Of a DNA stretch of 64,000 nucleotides, positions 8,806-18,478 are shown piece after piece. The first letter of the stretch is position 1, and every line of letters starts with the position of its first letter. Position numbers and translations under genes: made by a program. The stretch is from assembly GCA_948847595.1 (NCBI GenBank), contig CAQOGY010000004.1, positions 186,001 to 250,000 of the forward strand. The letters run 5' to 3'. The stretch is from an uncultured Bacteroides sp. Its GTDB lineage: Bacteria > Bacteroidota > Bacteroidia > Bacteroidales > Bacteroidaceae. The notes beneath the pieces were generated by a model. It was not told the DNA's origin. It searched no databases and saw nothing but the letters and a program-made list of their open reading frames with translations.

Positions 8806-11520
8806 TCAGGTTGATTTCTTCGCTTTCTCCGTATATTCCGAGGGACGGCATCCATACATTTCTTGAAAACATTTGCTTAGGTAGCTGGAACTGCTGAAGC
8901 CGGTACGCTCCGCTATTTCGGTTACGCTCAGTTTGCCTTCGGCAAGTAGTTGCGCTGCTCGTTGGAGGCGGATGTTGCGGATAAAGAGGCTGGGGGACTG
9001 GTCGAGCAAAGTCACCAGTTTGCGGTAGAGTCCGGTGCGTTCCATGCAGAGGTCACGGCTTAGTTGCTCTACGGAGTAGCCGTTGACGTCAAGGTTCTTT
9101 TCTACCAGTTCTATCGCTTGCACTAAAAAGGCGGATTCTGCACTGTCCGGTTCTATGCCGTTTGGCTTTTCATTATCATCTGCCGTTTCGTTCCTGTCGC
9201 AGACGGAAGGGTGGCTTTTCTTCTCCGAACGGGCTTTCTGTTCGGCTTCATAGCTGTTGCATTGCTCTATCAGGTTGCGGATGCGGAGCAGCAGGATTTC
9301 TTCTTTATGTTGCTGTTTCATCTTTTTCTTGGTCTGATAGATATAGAGGCGGATGCTTGCTAAGACAATCAGTAACACGATGACCGTATACAGAACGTAG
9401 GCGGTAGTCGTTTTCCACCAGGGAGCGTGGATGATGACGTGTATCTTTGTGATGTTATCGTTCCATTGTAACTGGTTGTCGGATGCAGCGACTTTGAATG
9501 TATATTCTCCCGGCGGTAAATTGGTATAGGAGGCCTGTAGGATGCCGTTGCCGACTGTTGCATTCCCTTGTCCGCTGGCGAAAGCGTTCATCCATTGTTT
9601 GTCGATGCCTTCCAGTTGGTAGCGGTAGTAGGTGCGTTCGCTGTTCACGTAGTTCAGTGCCGAACATTCGAAGGTCAGAAAGTTCTGGTTATAGTCCAGT
9701 TCTAGCTCCTTTGTGTAAGGGGCGGCTTGTGGCAGGATGATGCGGTTTCCGTACTTTTCTCCCGTGTTTACTTTTTCACCATAGAGATGTAAGTTGGTGA
9801 AAACCGGTTTGTAAGGCAGGTCCGGAGTGGCGGATTCATGGTCGGGACGGAAAATGGTAAAGCCGTCGATGCCTCCGAAATAGAGTGTACCATCCGAAGA
9901 TTCAAAGATAGCTCCCTGTATATATTCCTCTTCTAAAGCCCCGTCCAGTTGATTGAAGTTGGTAAAGCCGATTTCCTGATTCTCCGGATTGATATGGATG
10001 CGTGAAATGCCATTGCTGGTAGTTACCCAGATATAGTTGTTTCTGTCTTCGATGATTGATTGTACGAAGTTATTGCTCAGTCCGTCTTCACGATAGAAAA
10101 TGCGGTGGGCTTGGGTATTGGATGAGGCGGGGTGATTATCTGCTGTTTGTGTGGTCGGTTTGCTATCCGGTGTTTGCTCTTGATCGGTGAAGAGTTCCAG
10201 TCCGTCGGCTGTCCCTGCCCATGTCCAGCCCCGTGTGTCAGTGCATAGAGCGGTGTATGATTGCCTTCTGTAATATTTGTTTCCACCTCTTTGATCTAAT
10301 TCCTTTGCCAATTCTGCAGAGACCGATAAGGCTGGTACAGGCAGCAGAGTCCGTGAACCGTCCTGATTGACAGCTAGCTGATAGATTGTGGAATGGCTTT
10401 TCAGATAGATATTGCCGTTATCATCTTCTGCAAAAGCTTTGACGGCGATGTCCTCTTCCGGTGATGCGGGGAAAGCAGTGCGGCTGACGTGAATCAGTTT
10501 GTGTGTGGCAGGATGATGATAGAGTAATCCCCGATTGAGTGTGCCTACCCATAATCCGCCCTGGGCATCCTGAAAGATGGTGCTGACTTCGGTCGAAACG
10601 AGCTTTCCCTTCTTTGTTTCCAGTACGGGGATGTATTGCTGTTCCCTGCTTTGGAGGTCGATGATCCAGAAACCGTGAACACAACTGATATAAGCTTTAT
10701 CGCCCTGTGGAGTGATGATCAGGGTGTTGAGCGTGTAGTTCTGTTCGAACAGCTTCTCCCATGTCCGGTTTTGGGGATTAAAGTAGAAGAATCCTCCTTT
10801 GCGGCCGTTGCGTAACTGGTAGAATCCTTTTGGGCTTTTGACAACGAGAGAAGTACGGTTGAAGTCCTCCTGTTCCGAGGCGGGATAAGCAGCTCTGTCA
10901 TACAACTGTTTCCCGGTTTTCGGATCGTAGCAAACGACTTCGCCGGTATGATAGAATAGGTAAACCGCAAGTTCATCCGAATGTATGTCCTGTAGCTTTC
11001 GATGCTCATTTTCCGGCAGGGCGAGGCGGATGCCCGTTTCCAGTTCCCGCAACTCCTGAGAAGTAAGTAGCCAGATACGTCCCGAATTGTCGACGAAAAG
11101 GTCTTCTACCGGTTCGTGTATCTCTTTCCCCCGGAAATAGGAGTCAAGGTGAGGTATGTATTTTTCTTGATGGAGATCGATGCACATCAGTTTATGATAA
11201 TCTTTAATCCATAGGAGTGAATCTCCGCATTGATAGATGCGGTAACATCCTTCATACTGTTTCAGCGGGGAAATGTCTTCTGCCGTGCGGTGAAGGTAGC
11301 TGAAATGTACGCCGTCATACAGATTGACATTCCCGTTGGTGGTGAATACCATTCTTCCGTCGGGGAGTTGGAGTATGTAGCGTATCTGGTTGTCGCTCAA
11401 TCCTTGTGCCGTGTTGATCGATGTAAACAGGAAGTCATTGGCGTCCACCGTCAGTGTTATCCTGATACACAGGAGGAGGAATAGTAGTATTCGGGTGTTT
11501 TTCTGGTTATTTGCCGCCAT
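8806..11520 (-). CDS. Membrane one-component regulator: two-component-type propeller, Y_Y_Y domain, TM helix, AraC HTH
   Basis: The ATG at 11520 (MAANNQKNTR..., followed by a hydrophobic segment) is chosen because a TATCTTTG promoter box lies at 11550-11557; the 904-residue product has repeated propeller blades (for example GGLWVGTLNRGLLY and NYIWVTTSNGISRI) over about residues 30-600, a Y_Y_Y immunoglobulin-like domain to about 695, one TM helix at about 706-728 and an AraC-type HTH at about 805-900. This is the layout of a hybrid two-component system with the histidine kinase, ATPase and receiver all missing: only about 80 residues separate membrane from HTH. It probably binds a glycan fragment in the periplasm and acts directly on DNA, perhaps on the GH31 gene downstream and the divergent GH97 gene. 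Confidence 0.85.
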   Translation of the reverse strand: MAANNQKNTRILLFLLLCIRITLTVDANDFLFTSINTAQGLSDNQIRYILQLPDGRMVFTTNGNVNLYDGVHFSYLHRTAEDISPLKQYEGCYRIYQCGDSLLWIKDYHKLMCIDLHQEKYIPHLDSYFRGKEIHEPVEDLFVDNSGRIWLLTSQELRELETGIRLALPENEHRKLQDIHSDELAVYLFYHTGEVVCYDPKTGKQLYDRAAYPASEQEDFNRTSLVVKSPKGFYQLRNGRKGGFFYFNPQNRTWEKLFEQNYTLNTLIITPQGDKAYISCVHGFWIIDLQSREQQYIPVLETKKGKLVSTEVSTIFQDAQGGLWVGTLNRGLLYHHPATHKLIHVSRTAFPASPEEDIAVKAFAEDDNGNIYLKSHSTIYQLAVNQDGSRTLLPVPALSVSAELAKELDQRGGNKYYRRQSYTALCTDTRGWTWAGTADGLELFTDQEQTPDSKPTTQTADNHPASSNTQAHRIFYREDGLSNNFVQSIIEDRNNYIWVTTSNGISRIHINPENQEIGFTNFNQLDGALEEEYIQGAIFESSDGTLYFGGIDGFTIFRPDHESATPDLPYKPVFTNLHLYGEKVNTGEKYGNRIILPQAAPYTKELELDYNQNFLTFECSALNYVNSERTYYRYQLEGIDKQWMNAFASGQGNATVGNGILQASYTNLPPGEYTFKVAASDNQLQWNDNITKIHVIIHAPWWKTTTAYVLYTVIVLLIVLASIRLYIYQTKKKMKQQHKEEILLLRIRNLIEQCNSYEAEQKARSEKKSHPSVCDRNETADDNEKPNGIEPDSAESAFLVQAIELVEKNLDVNGYSVEQLSRDLCMERTGLYRKLVTLLDQSPSLFIRNIRLQRAAQLLAEGKLSVTEIAERTGFSSSSYLSKCFQEMYGCRPSEYTEKAKKST

Positions 11521-11549
11521 TGGGATAAGGATTATGATGTTCGATGATG

Positions 11550-11557
11550 CAAAGATA
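11550..11557 (-). promoter_or_regulatory. Promoter -7 box for the one-component regulator
   Basis: TATCTTTG on the minus strand, about 30 bp upstream of the ATG at 11520. It excludes the longer in-frame start at 11631 as the main start. Confidence 0.6.
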
Positions 11558-11693
11558 AAAAAAGTCGGGGTTATACTTGGATAAACTGTTCTTTTTGTAA
11601 AGGGTTTCGGGAGGGAATGTCTGCATATCAATCAAAAAAGGGGGGAAATCATGCAAACGATGAAAGTTTGTATGCGAATATAATTATATTCCC

Positions 11694-11701
11694 TATTTTT
11701 G
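11694..11701 (+). promoter_or_regulatory. Promoter -7 box for the first GH97 gene
   Basis: TATTTTTG matches TAnnTTTG and lies 46 bp before the GH97 start. It faces away from the regulator promoter, so the 227-bp gap is a divergent control region. Confidence 0.5.
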
Positions 11702-11747
11702 CTTTTGTTACAATGAGGACATTTAATCATAAAAGAAAAATAATATT

Positions 11748-13691
11748 ATGAAGAAACTTGTAAGCACTTTGACAGCGATTCTTGGTATAAGCACTCTTGC
11801 AGCACAGGATGTGGTTGTAAAAGGACCGGACGAAAAGTTGCAGTTGGCGGTATTTGTGCAAAACGAGACGAAGCCTTGTTATTCTGTGAGTTACAACGGA
11901 AAGACGATGTTGGAAAAGTCTCCTTTAGGCATGAATACCAATATCGGTGATTTTACGAAGAATCTTAAACTGACCGGACATTCCGTCGACAAGATCGATA
12001 CTGTTTATCAACAGACACGTATCAAAGTTTCCAACGTACATTACCGTGCCAATGAACTGACTTGTCATTTAGAGAATGAGCAGGGACAAAAGCTGGGAGT
12101 TGTTTTTCGGGTGAGTGATAATGATGTGGCTTTCCGCTATACTTTGCCGCATCAGGGAGGAAAAGCGAGTGTGACGGTGAAGGAAGAACAAACAGGTTTC
12201 CGCTTTCCGGAGCAGACTACTACTTTCTTGTGTCCGCAGAGCGATGCGATGATTGGCTGGAAACGTACGAAACCCAGTTATGAAGAAGAATATAAAGCGG
12301 ATGCGCCGATGAGCGACCGTTCGCAGTACGGACATGGGTATACGTTCCCTTGTTTGTTTCGTATAGGAAATGACGGTTGGGTGCTGGTCAGCGAGACGGG
12401 TGTGGACAGTCGTTATTGCGGTTCACGTTTGAGTGATGTGAGTGAAGGGAATTTATATACGGTCGCCTTTCCGATGGCGGAAGAAAATAATGGAAACGGA
12501 ACGGTCGCTCCTGCTTTTGCACTGCCCGGCGCTACTCCGTGGCGTACCATCACAGTGGGAGATCATCTGAAGCCGATTGTAGAAACAACCGTTCCGTGGG
12601 ATGTGGTAAGCCCGCTTTATGAAACAAAACATGATTATCGTTTCGGGCGTGGCACGTGGAGCTGGATTCTTTGGCAGGACGGCAGTATCAACTATGATGA
12701 TCAGGTACGTTACATTGATTTTGCTTCGGCTATGGGATATGAGTATGCGTTGATCGATAACTGGTGGGATACCAGAATCGGGCATCAGCGTATGAAGTCG
12801 CTGGTTGAGTATGCACGCGATAAAGGTGTCGAGTTGTTCTTGTGGTATAGTTCTTCCGGCTATTGGAATGACATTGAACAGGGACCGGTGAACCGAATGG
12901 ATAATGCAATCATTCGTAAACGTGAAATGAAATGGCTGCAAAGTCTCGGTGTGAAGGGAATCAAGGTTGATTTCTTCGGCGGTGACAAGCAGGAGACAAT
13001 GCGGCTGTATGAAGATATTCTGAGTGATGCGGACGATCACGGATTGATGGTGATTTTCCACGGTTGCACATTACCTCGCGGATGGGAGCGTATGTATCCG
13101 AATTATGTGGGCAGTGAAGCAGTGCTGGCTTCGGAAAATATGGTGTTCAATCAGCATTTCTGTGATGAGGAAGCGTTCAATACTTGCCTGCATCCGTTTA
13201 TCCGCAATACGGTGGGATCGATGGAGTTTGGCGGCTGCTTTCTGAATAAGCGCCTGAACCGTAATAACGACGGCGGTACGACACGCCGGACTACGGACGT
13301 GTTCCAGTTGGCGACTACCGTTCTGTTTCAGAATCCGGTTCAAAACTTTGCACTGGCTCCTAACAATCTGAAAGATGTTCCGGCTGTTTGCATGGACTTT
13401 ATGAAGCGGGTGCCCACAACGTGGGATGAGACACGGTTTGTCGATGGCTATCCGGGGAAGTATGTGGTGTTGGCCCGTCGTCAGGGAGATACCTGGTATC
13501 TGGCGGCTGTAAATGCCGGCAAAGAACCGCTGAAACTAAAACTGGATTTGGAAATGTTTGCCGGAAAGACGGTGGCTCTTTATAAGGATGATAAAAAGGG
13601 AGAACCGGAGTTAACGTCACTGAAAGTGAAGGAAAACGGTAAGGTGCAGTTGGAAATCCGCCCTCAAGGAGGTATTCTTTGTATAAAGTAG
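11748..13691 (+). CDS. GH97 family glycosidase, predicted retaining alpha-galactosidase type
   Basis: A 647-residue exported protein (signal peptide about residues 1-19) covering the whole GH97 family: N-terminal beta-sandwich, barrel from about residue 290, C-terminal sandwich. The barrel has GIKVDFFGGD, where D408 lies at the position of the Asp nucleophile found in retaining GH97 alpha-galactosidases, not the Glu-based inverting site of SusB. The later motif FHGCTLPRGWERMYPN is also typical. It should therefore release alpha-linked galactose or a similar sugar. It is transcribed divergently from the membrane regulator and has no downstream partner on the same transcript before the next promoter at 13790. 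Confidence 0.88.
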   Translation: MKKLVSTLTAILGISTLAAQDVVVKGPDEKLQLAVFVQNETKPCYSVSYNGKTMLEKSPLGMNTNIGDFTKNLKLTGHSVDKIDTVYQQTRIKVSNVHYRANELTCHLENEQGQKLGVVFRVSDNDVAFRYTLPHQGGKASVTVKEEQTGFRFPEQTTTFLCPQSDAMIGWKRTKPSYEEEYKADAPMSDRSQYGHGYTFPCLFRIGNDGWVLVSETGVDSRYCGSRLSDVSEGNLYTVAFPMAEENNGNGTVAPAFALPGATPWRTITVGDHLKPIVETTVPWDVVSPLYETKHDYRFGRGTWSWILWQDGSINYDDQVRYIDFASAMGYEYALIDNWWDTRIGHQRMKSLVEYARDKGVELFLWYSSSGYWNDIEQGPVNRMDNAIIRKREMKWLQSLGVKGIKVDFFGGDKQETMRLYEDILSDADDHGLMVIFHGCTLPRGWERMYPNYVGSEAVLASENMVFNQHFCDEEAFNTCLHPFIRNTVGSMEFGGCFLNKRLNRNNDGGTTRRTTDVFQLATTVLFQNPVQNFALAPNNLKDVPAVCMDFMKRVPTTWDETRFVDGYPGKYVVLARRQGDTWYLAAVNAGKEPLKLKLDLEMFAGKTVALYKDDKKGEPELTSLKVKENGKVQLEIRPQGGILCIK

Positions 13692-13731
13692 CCTGTCAAT
13701 ATGGTTTATTTGTAAATGCTGTTACTTTAAA

Positions 13732-13797
13732 TATCGGTATTGTCTTATCGTAAATCGTATTTATCCTATTAAACTTACCAGAAAAAAAGTACGTTTG
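13732..13797 (+). promoter_or_regulatory. AraC-regulon operator (copy 1) and promoter of the GH43 gene
   Basis: Positions 13732-13771 carry a 40-bp motif that recurs before two other transcription units; recognisable cores are TATTGTCTTATCG, AATCGTATT and ATCCTATTA. The promoter box TACGTTTG follows at 13790-13797, 58 bp from motif start. Conserved sequence plus conserved distance to the promoter points to an activator site just upstream of -33. Confidence 0.65.
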
Positions 13798-13862
13798 CAT
13801 TGTCTTATTCAACTGTAATTTTTGTATGAATCAGGCATTAACTTTGGATAATAGATAATAGT

Positions 13863-15248
13863 ATGCAAAAACAGATCTTTTTTAGTTTTGTGCTGGTAAT
13901 GATGTTGTTAGGGAAAGTGAAAGCTCAGCACAATAATCCTTTTGGCAATGCATTGATTCCGGATATGATTGCCGATGCGAGTATTCAGGAAATTAATGGT
14001 GTCTTTTATTGCTATGCCACTACTGATGGCTATGGGCAGGGACTTAAAACATCAGGCCCTCCGGTAGTATGGAAATCAAAAGACTTTGTACACTGGAGTT
14101 TTGATGGAACTTACTTCCCTTCGGCTGCAAAGGAGAAGTATTGGGCTCCCAGTAAAGCAATTTTTGCTAATGGTAAATATTATATATATCCCACTATCAA
14201 TGGGTATATGTATCCTGCTGTAGCTGATAAGCCTGAAGGACCGTTTAAACTGGCACGTGGGAAAGACGAATTCTATAAGCCTTTTACTCCTTCTACTTTA
14301 TTGCAGAGTAAGAATCCGGGCGGGATTGATGCTGAAATCTTTGTTGACGACGATGGACAGGCTTATGTGTTTTGGGGACGAAGGCATGTAGCCAAACTCA
14401 ACGAGGATATGATTACGGTGGATTCTGTAGTACAGGTAATTTCTACTCCTCGCAAGGAGTACTCTGAGGGACCTATCTTTTTCAAACGTAAAGGAATATA
14501 TTATTATTTGTACACTATCGGAGGGGATGAGAAATATCAATATGCGTATGTAATGAGCCGGGTTTCCCCTATGGGACCTTTTGAAGCTCCTGAACAGGAT
14601 ATAATATCTACTACCAATTATGAACGGGGAATCTTCGGACCGGGACATGGTTGTGTCTTTCATCTTGAGGGTACGGATAATTATTATTTCGCATATTTAG
14701 AGTTTGGCAGGCGAAGTACAAACCGTCAGACATATGTGAATCAACTGAAATTTAATGAAGACGGTACGATTCGCCCTGTCGAACTAACAATGGATGGAGT
14801 GGGGGCATTGAAGAAGGTGAAATCAGATAAAAAAATAAAAATAGATACAGTTTATGCGTCTAGTATTGAAGTGCCGTTGAAGATTGAACCGATGAAAGAC
14901 CCGACATGTCTGCGGACAGAATATTTTGTTCCTTCCTTTGCGGTGGACGGGGCAAATGGTTCCCGATGGATGGCTGCTGCCGAAGATAGTATTAATCCAT
15001 GGATTGTGGCAGATTTGGGTACTGTAAAGAAGGTCAGACGCAGTGAAATTTATTTTGTACGCCCTACTGCCGGACATGCTTATGTTATTGAAGCATCGAT
15101 GGATGGAAAAGTCTGGCAAGAGTTCGCTGTCCATCAAGATAGGAAGATGTGTTCACCACATACCGATGTCTTGAATAAAAGGTTCCGTTATCTGAGAATT
15201 AAAATCCTAAAAGGAGTCCCCGGTATCTGGGAATGGAATATTTATTAA
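13863..15248 (+). CDS. GH43 family glycosidase with C-terminal F5/8-type (CBM32-like) domain
   Basis: A 461-residue exported protein with signal peptide to about residue 21. Residues about 24-320 form a GH43 propeller: base in IADASI, modulator in GIDAEIFVDDD, acid in YSEGPIFF. Residues about 330-461 look like a coagulation factor 5/8 type C sandwich (SRWMAA, PWIVADLG, RYLRIKI), a common sugar-binding module. The substrate is not visible; an arabinofuranosidase or galactosidase are reasonable. It has its own operator and promoter of the same type as the GH29 and second GH43 transcription units, so it probably belongs to the regulon of the AraC protein at 17535-18395. Confidence 0.85.
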   Translation: MQKQIFFSFVLVMMLLGKVKAQHNNPFGNALIPDMIADASIQEINGVFYCYATTDGYGQGLKTSGPPVVWKSKDFVHWSFDGTYFPSAAKEKYWAPSKAIFANGKYYIYPTINGYMYPAVADKPEGPFKLARGKDEFYKPFTPSTLLQSKNPGGIDAEIFVDDDGQAYVFWGRRHVAKLNEDMITVDSVVQVISTPRKEYSEGPIFFKRKGIYYYLYTIGGDEKYQYAYVMSRVSPMGPFEAPEQDIISTTNYERGIFGPGHGCVFHLEGTDNYYFAYLEFGRRSTNRQTYVNQLKFNEDGTIRPVELTMDGVGALKKVKSDKKIKIDTVYASSIEVPLKIEPMKDPTCLRTEYFVPSFAVDGANGSRWMAAAEDSINPWIVADLGTVKKVRRSEIYFVRPTAGHAYVIEASMDGKVWQEFAVHQDRKMCSPHTDVLNKRFRYLRIKILKGVPGIWEWNIY

Positions 15249-15324
15249 TAAGCCAAAGAGGAAGATGGCAATATGAGAACTGTATGGACAGTAATCAGCT
15301 ATATGCTTTCCTGATTACGATAGA

Positions 15325-15391
15325 TGTCGATATTGTCTTATCGTAGATCGTATTCATCCTATTAATGTCTACTAAAAAAGCAGTACGTTTG
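15325..15391 (+). promoter_or_regulatory. AraC-regulon operator (copy 2) and promoter of the GH29 gene
   Basis: Motif at 15325-15364 with cores TGTCGATATTGTCTTATCG, GATCGTATT and ATCCTATTAA, followed by TACGTTTG at 15384-15391, 59 bp from motif start. It is nearly identical to copy 1. Confidence 0.65.
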
Positions 15392-15417
15392 TAATCAATA
15401 ATTCAATCGTAATATTT

Positions 15418-17061
15418 ATGAAAACAAAAAAACTACTGTTACTGTCTTTATTGTTCGTGGCGGGGACTTTATCTGCTCAAAATTATCAAGTTCCTGTCTC
15501 GGAACAAGATGAACCTATGATGCAAGGAAAATTCCAACCTACTTGGGAGTCATTGTCTAATTATAAAATACCGGAATGGTTCAGAAATGTAAAGTTTGGT
15601 ATTTGGGCTCATTGGGGACCTCAATGCGTGGAAGGAAGCGGCGATTGGATGGCTCGTCATTTGTATATGGAAAATTCACGAGAATATCGGCATCATGTAG
15701 CGAATTACGGTCATCCTTCTGAATTTGGCTTTAAAGATATTATTCCGTTATGGAAGGCTGAAAAATGGAATCCTGATAAGTTGGTTGCATTCTATAAAAA
15801 AATAGGTGCTCAGTATTTTTTTGCTTTGGGTAACCATCATGATAACATGGACCTTTGGGATAGTAAATACCAACCATGGAACTCTGTCAATATGGGACCA
15901 GAAAAAGATATATTGAAAGGATGGGAGAAAGCAGCGCGTAAACATGGACTTTATTTTGGCGTCAGCCTGCATGCTGATCATGCCTGGAGTTGGTATGAAA
16001 CAGCTCAAAGACATGATACTCAAGGACCTAAAAAAGGTGTCCCATATGATGGGAAATTAACGAAAGCTGATGGCAAGGGAAAATGGTGGGAAGGATATGA
16101 TCCTCAGGATTTGTATGCTCAGAATCATCCGTTGAGTCAGAATAGTTGGGATAATGGTGCAATTCACAGGCAATGGGCATGGGGAAATGGAGTTTGTTTG
16201 CCGACACAGGAGTATTGTACTAATTTCTATAACCGTACACTTGATGTAATAAACCGCTATAATCCGGATTTATTATATTTTGATGTAACAGTGGCACCTT
16301 TTTATCCTATAAGTGATGCAGGTTTAAAGATTGCTGCTCATTTCTATAATCATAATATGTCTACGCAAAAGGGTAAATTGAATGCTGTAATGTTTGGTAA
16401 GATGCTTGATGCTGATCAACGTAAAGCCTTGGTATGGGATGTAGAACGTGGAGCTCCAAATAAAATAATAGATGAATCCTGGCAGTCATGTTCGTGCCTT
16501 GGCGGATGGCACTACAGTACGTCTGTATATGATAATAACCAATATAAGTCAGCATCTGACGTTGTAAAATTATTAGTTGATATTGTCAGCAAAAATGGTA
16601 ACTTGCTCTTAAGTGTTCCGTTGCGTGCAGATGGAACTTTTGATGAAAAAGAAGAAAAAATATTGAATGAATTTGGTGCTTGGATGAACATTAATAAAGA
16701 AGCAATCTATGATACACGTCCTTGGAAAGTATTTGGAGAGGGACCTATAGCGGAAGGAAATGTTCAACTTAAAGCACAGGGATTTAACGAAGGGGCCTAT
16801 AGTAAAGCCGATGCAAAAGAAATACGTTTTACACAGACAGAGAAAAATCTGTATGCTACAGTCTTGGAATGGCCCGAAGATGGGAAAATATTAATTAAAT
16901 CTTTAGCGGAAGGGAATGAACTATATCCCAATAAGATAAGTAAAGTTGAATTGCTTGGTTACGGAAAAGTACCTTTCTCACGTACAGATAAGGGACTTAT
17001 TGTCAATATTCCAAATAAGTCATTGAAAAATATAGCTCCTGTTTTTAAGATTAGAAAATAG
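15418..17061 (+). CDS. GH29 alpha-L-fucosidase, exported
   Basis: A 547-residue exported enzyme with signal peptide through about L-S-A-Q (residue 21). GH29 signatures: FGIWAHWGPQ near the N-terminus, FALGNHHDN, a catalytic nucleophile region LLYFDVTV (D289), and the late NGNLLLSVPL motif. GH29 enzymes remove alpha-L-fucose by a retaining mechanism; close relatives with other specificity (for example alpha-galactose-type activity) exist, so fucose is likely but not certain. A mutarotase gene follows 35 bp later, supporting release of a deoxyhexose. Codons are more AT-rich than in the GH43/GH51 genes at the left end of the window. Confidence 0.87.
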   Translation: MKTKKLLLLSLLFVAGTLSAQNYQVPVSEQDEPMMQGKFQPTWESLSNYKIPEWFRNVKFGIWAHWGPQCVEGSGDWMARHLYMENSREYRHHVANYGHPSEFGFKDIIPLWKAEKWNPDKLVAFYKKIGAQYFFALGNHHDNMDLWDSKYQPWNSVNMGPEKDILKGWEKAARKHGLYFGVSLHADHAWSWYETAQRHDTQGPKKGVPYDGKLTKADGKGKWWEGYDPQDLYAQNHPLSQNSWDNGAIHRQWAWGNGVCLPTQEYCTNFYNRTLDVINRYNPDLLYFDVTVAPFYPISDAGLKIAAHFYNHNMSTQKGKLNAVMFGKMLDADQRKALVWDVERGAPNKIIDESWQSCSCLGGWHYSTSVYDNNQYKSASDVVKLLVDIVSKNGNLLLSVPLRADGTFDEKEEKILNEFGAWMNINKEAIYDTRPWKVFGEGPIAEGNVQLKAQGFNEGAYSKADAKEIRFTQTEKNLYATVLEWPEDGKILIKSLAEGNELYPNKISKVELLGYGKVPFSRTDKGLIVNIPNKSLKNIAPVFKIRK

Positions 17062-17096
17062 AAAGCACTGTCATGCCGCATATTCAGGGATACAAA

Positions 17097-17462
17097 ATGA
17101 AAGAGTATGACATACCGACGAAGAGGTATTGCCAAACTTTAAGCTTGAAAAATGATCCGATGCTGATTGAAGAGTATCGTAAGATACATAGTGAAGAAAA
17201 AGCTTGGCCGGAAATTAGAGCGGGAATTCGTGCTGTAGGCATTTTGGAAATGGAAATTTATATATTGGGATCACAACTCTTTATGATTATAGAAACTCCG
17301 CTTGACTTTGACTGGGAGATAGCTATGGATAAATTATCTCATCTTCCGCGACAGGCTGACTGGGAAAAGTATGTATCCAGATTTCAAGAATGTTCGCCTT
17401 TGAGCTCGTCTGCGGAGAAATGGAAATTGATGGAACGTATGTTTTATCTTTATGAAGATTAG
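17097..17462 (+). CDS. L-rhamnose/L-fucose mutarotase family protein
   Basis: About 121 residues of the RhaM family (PF05336): KRYCQTLSLKNDP at the start, YRKIHSEEKAWPEI with the conserved His, and PRQADWEKYVSRF near the end. Members interconvert alpha and beta anomers of L-rhamnose, and some act on L-fucose. The ATG at 17097 is preferred because AGGGA precedes it and family members start just before the KRYCQ motif; an upstream ATG at 17073 adds eight residues. No signal peptide, so cytoplasmic. Its place right behind a GH29 fucosidase suggests fucose as the physiological sugar. Confidence 0.8.
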   Translation: MKEYDIPTKRYCQTLSLKNDPMLIEEYRKIHSEEKAWPEIRAGIRAVGILEMEIYILGSQLFMIIETPLDFDWEIAMDKLSHLPRQADWEKYVSRFQECSPLSSSAEKWKLMERMFYLYED

Positions 17463-17496
17463 TTGAGACTATGTAATCGTTTACTATTTGTTAATG

Positions 17497-17533
17497 AAAA
17501 AAGGAATAGCACCTTCTACGCTATTCCTTTTTT
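17497..17533. terminator. Bidirectional rho-independent terminator
   Basis: A perfect 14-bp stem (AAAAAAGGAATAGC at 17497-17510, inverted at 17520-17533) with a 9-nt loop. It has A/T runs on both sides, so it can end both the mutarotase transcript and the convergent AraC transcript, whose stop codon is at 17535. Confidence 0.9.
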
Positions 17534-17534
17534 A

Positions 17535-18395
17535 TTAAGAATGATAAGAGGTACGATATTCTTGGGGAGTAACGCCGGTGATTTTTTTGAATAACCTGTT
17601 GAAGTATGAATAATCTTCAAATGCTAGATTTAATGCAACATTTTTGATTGACATATCATCGGTTATTAATATGAGCTGAGCTTTCTCTATTTTTTTGCGG
17701 ATAATATATCTTAAAGGTGTATCTCCTGTCTCTTTTTTGAATAGGCGAATAAAATGGTCTTTTGATAAGCCGGATTTCTCTGCTAATACTCCTAATTCAA
17801 TAGTTTCATTTATGTGCTTACGGATGTAGTGGATGGCTTCTTCTATCCGGTTATCTTTTAATACCATTTTTATTTGAGCTCTTTGTAGAAATCGTGCTAG
17901 CAATTGGTATACAATACCTCTTGACTCTACTTTTTCGGATAATGTTCGTTGTTTGTTTTTTAGCAGATTCTGCATAAGTGTGTAATTGTTATCGTAAGAA
18001 GTAGGGTCTGACTTCTGTAAGGTCATATGTGGATTTATAGCGCAGAGCCGCTGAAATAATGCCAAATCTAGTTCGGTAGCAGGTATTTCTATTGGAAAAT
18101 CCCAATTGTCCAGTAAGTTGTTGTCTGACTGGTGTTCTTCATAGATATGCAGATAATAGTGGGAGAAATAAGAGTTGCAGATATAGCTATGTTTGGTAAA
18201 CGCTGGAATAAAATACATGTGGTTGGCTTTTAAAATCTGGATTTTACCTGATATTAAGATTTGTGCCGTACCTTCTGTCACATAGTATAAACGTGTGAAA
18301 GGGCTACTGACATTTTTCCAGTTCCAGTCGGCATTATGAATAGCCAAACCTATGTTCAATACAAGCGGGTGCAATTTATCGACGAATGATGCCAT
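17535..18395 (-). CDS. AraC-family transcriptional regulator
   Basis: A 286-residue soluble protein with an N-terminal cupin-like sensor (residues about 20-110) and a C-terminal pair of HTH motifs (about 185-283; GVLAEKSGLSKDHFIRLFKK and the family signature DYSYFNRLFKKITG). It has no TM segment or receiver. Proteins of this kind bind a sugar in the cytoplasm and activate nearby genes. Three near-identical operator-like motifs at fixed distance from the promoters of the surrounding GH43, GH29 and GH43-GH97 units make it the likely regulator of them; a further motif copy at 18479 faces its own start, consistent with autoregulation. Confidence 0.9.
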   Translation of the reverse strand: MASFVDKLHPLVLNIGLAIHNADWNWKNVSSPFTRLYYVTEGTAQILISGKIQILKANHMYFIPAFTKHSYICNSYFSHYYLHIYEEHQSDNNLLDNWDFPIEIPATELDLALFQRLCAINPHMTLQKSDPTSYDNNYTLMQNLLKNKQRTLSEKVESRGIVYQLLARFLQRAQIKMVLKDNRIEEAIHYIRKHINETIELGVLAEKSGLSKDHFIRLFKKETGDTPLRYIIRKKIEKAQLILITDDMSIKNVALNLAFEDYSYFNRLFKKITGVTPQEYRTSYHS

Positions 18396-18478
18396 AGTAT
18401 ACAGGTTTTATTAATGTAGAGATAAAGATAAATAAAAAATAGATATTACTCTTTTGATATCGATAATTTTAAATAAAA

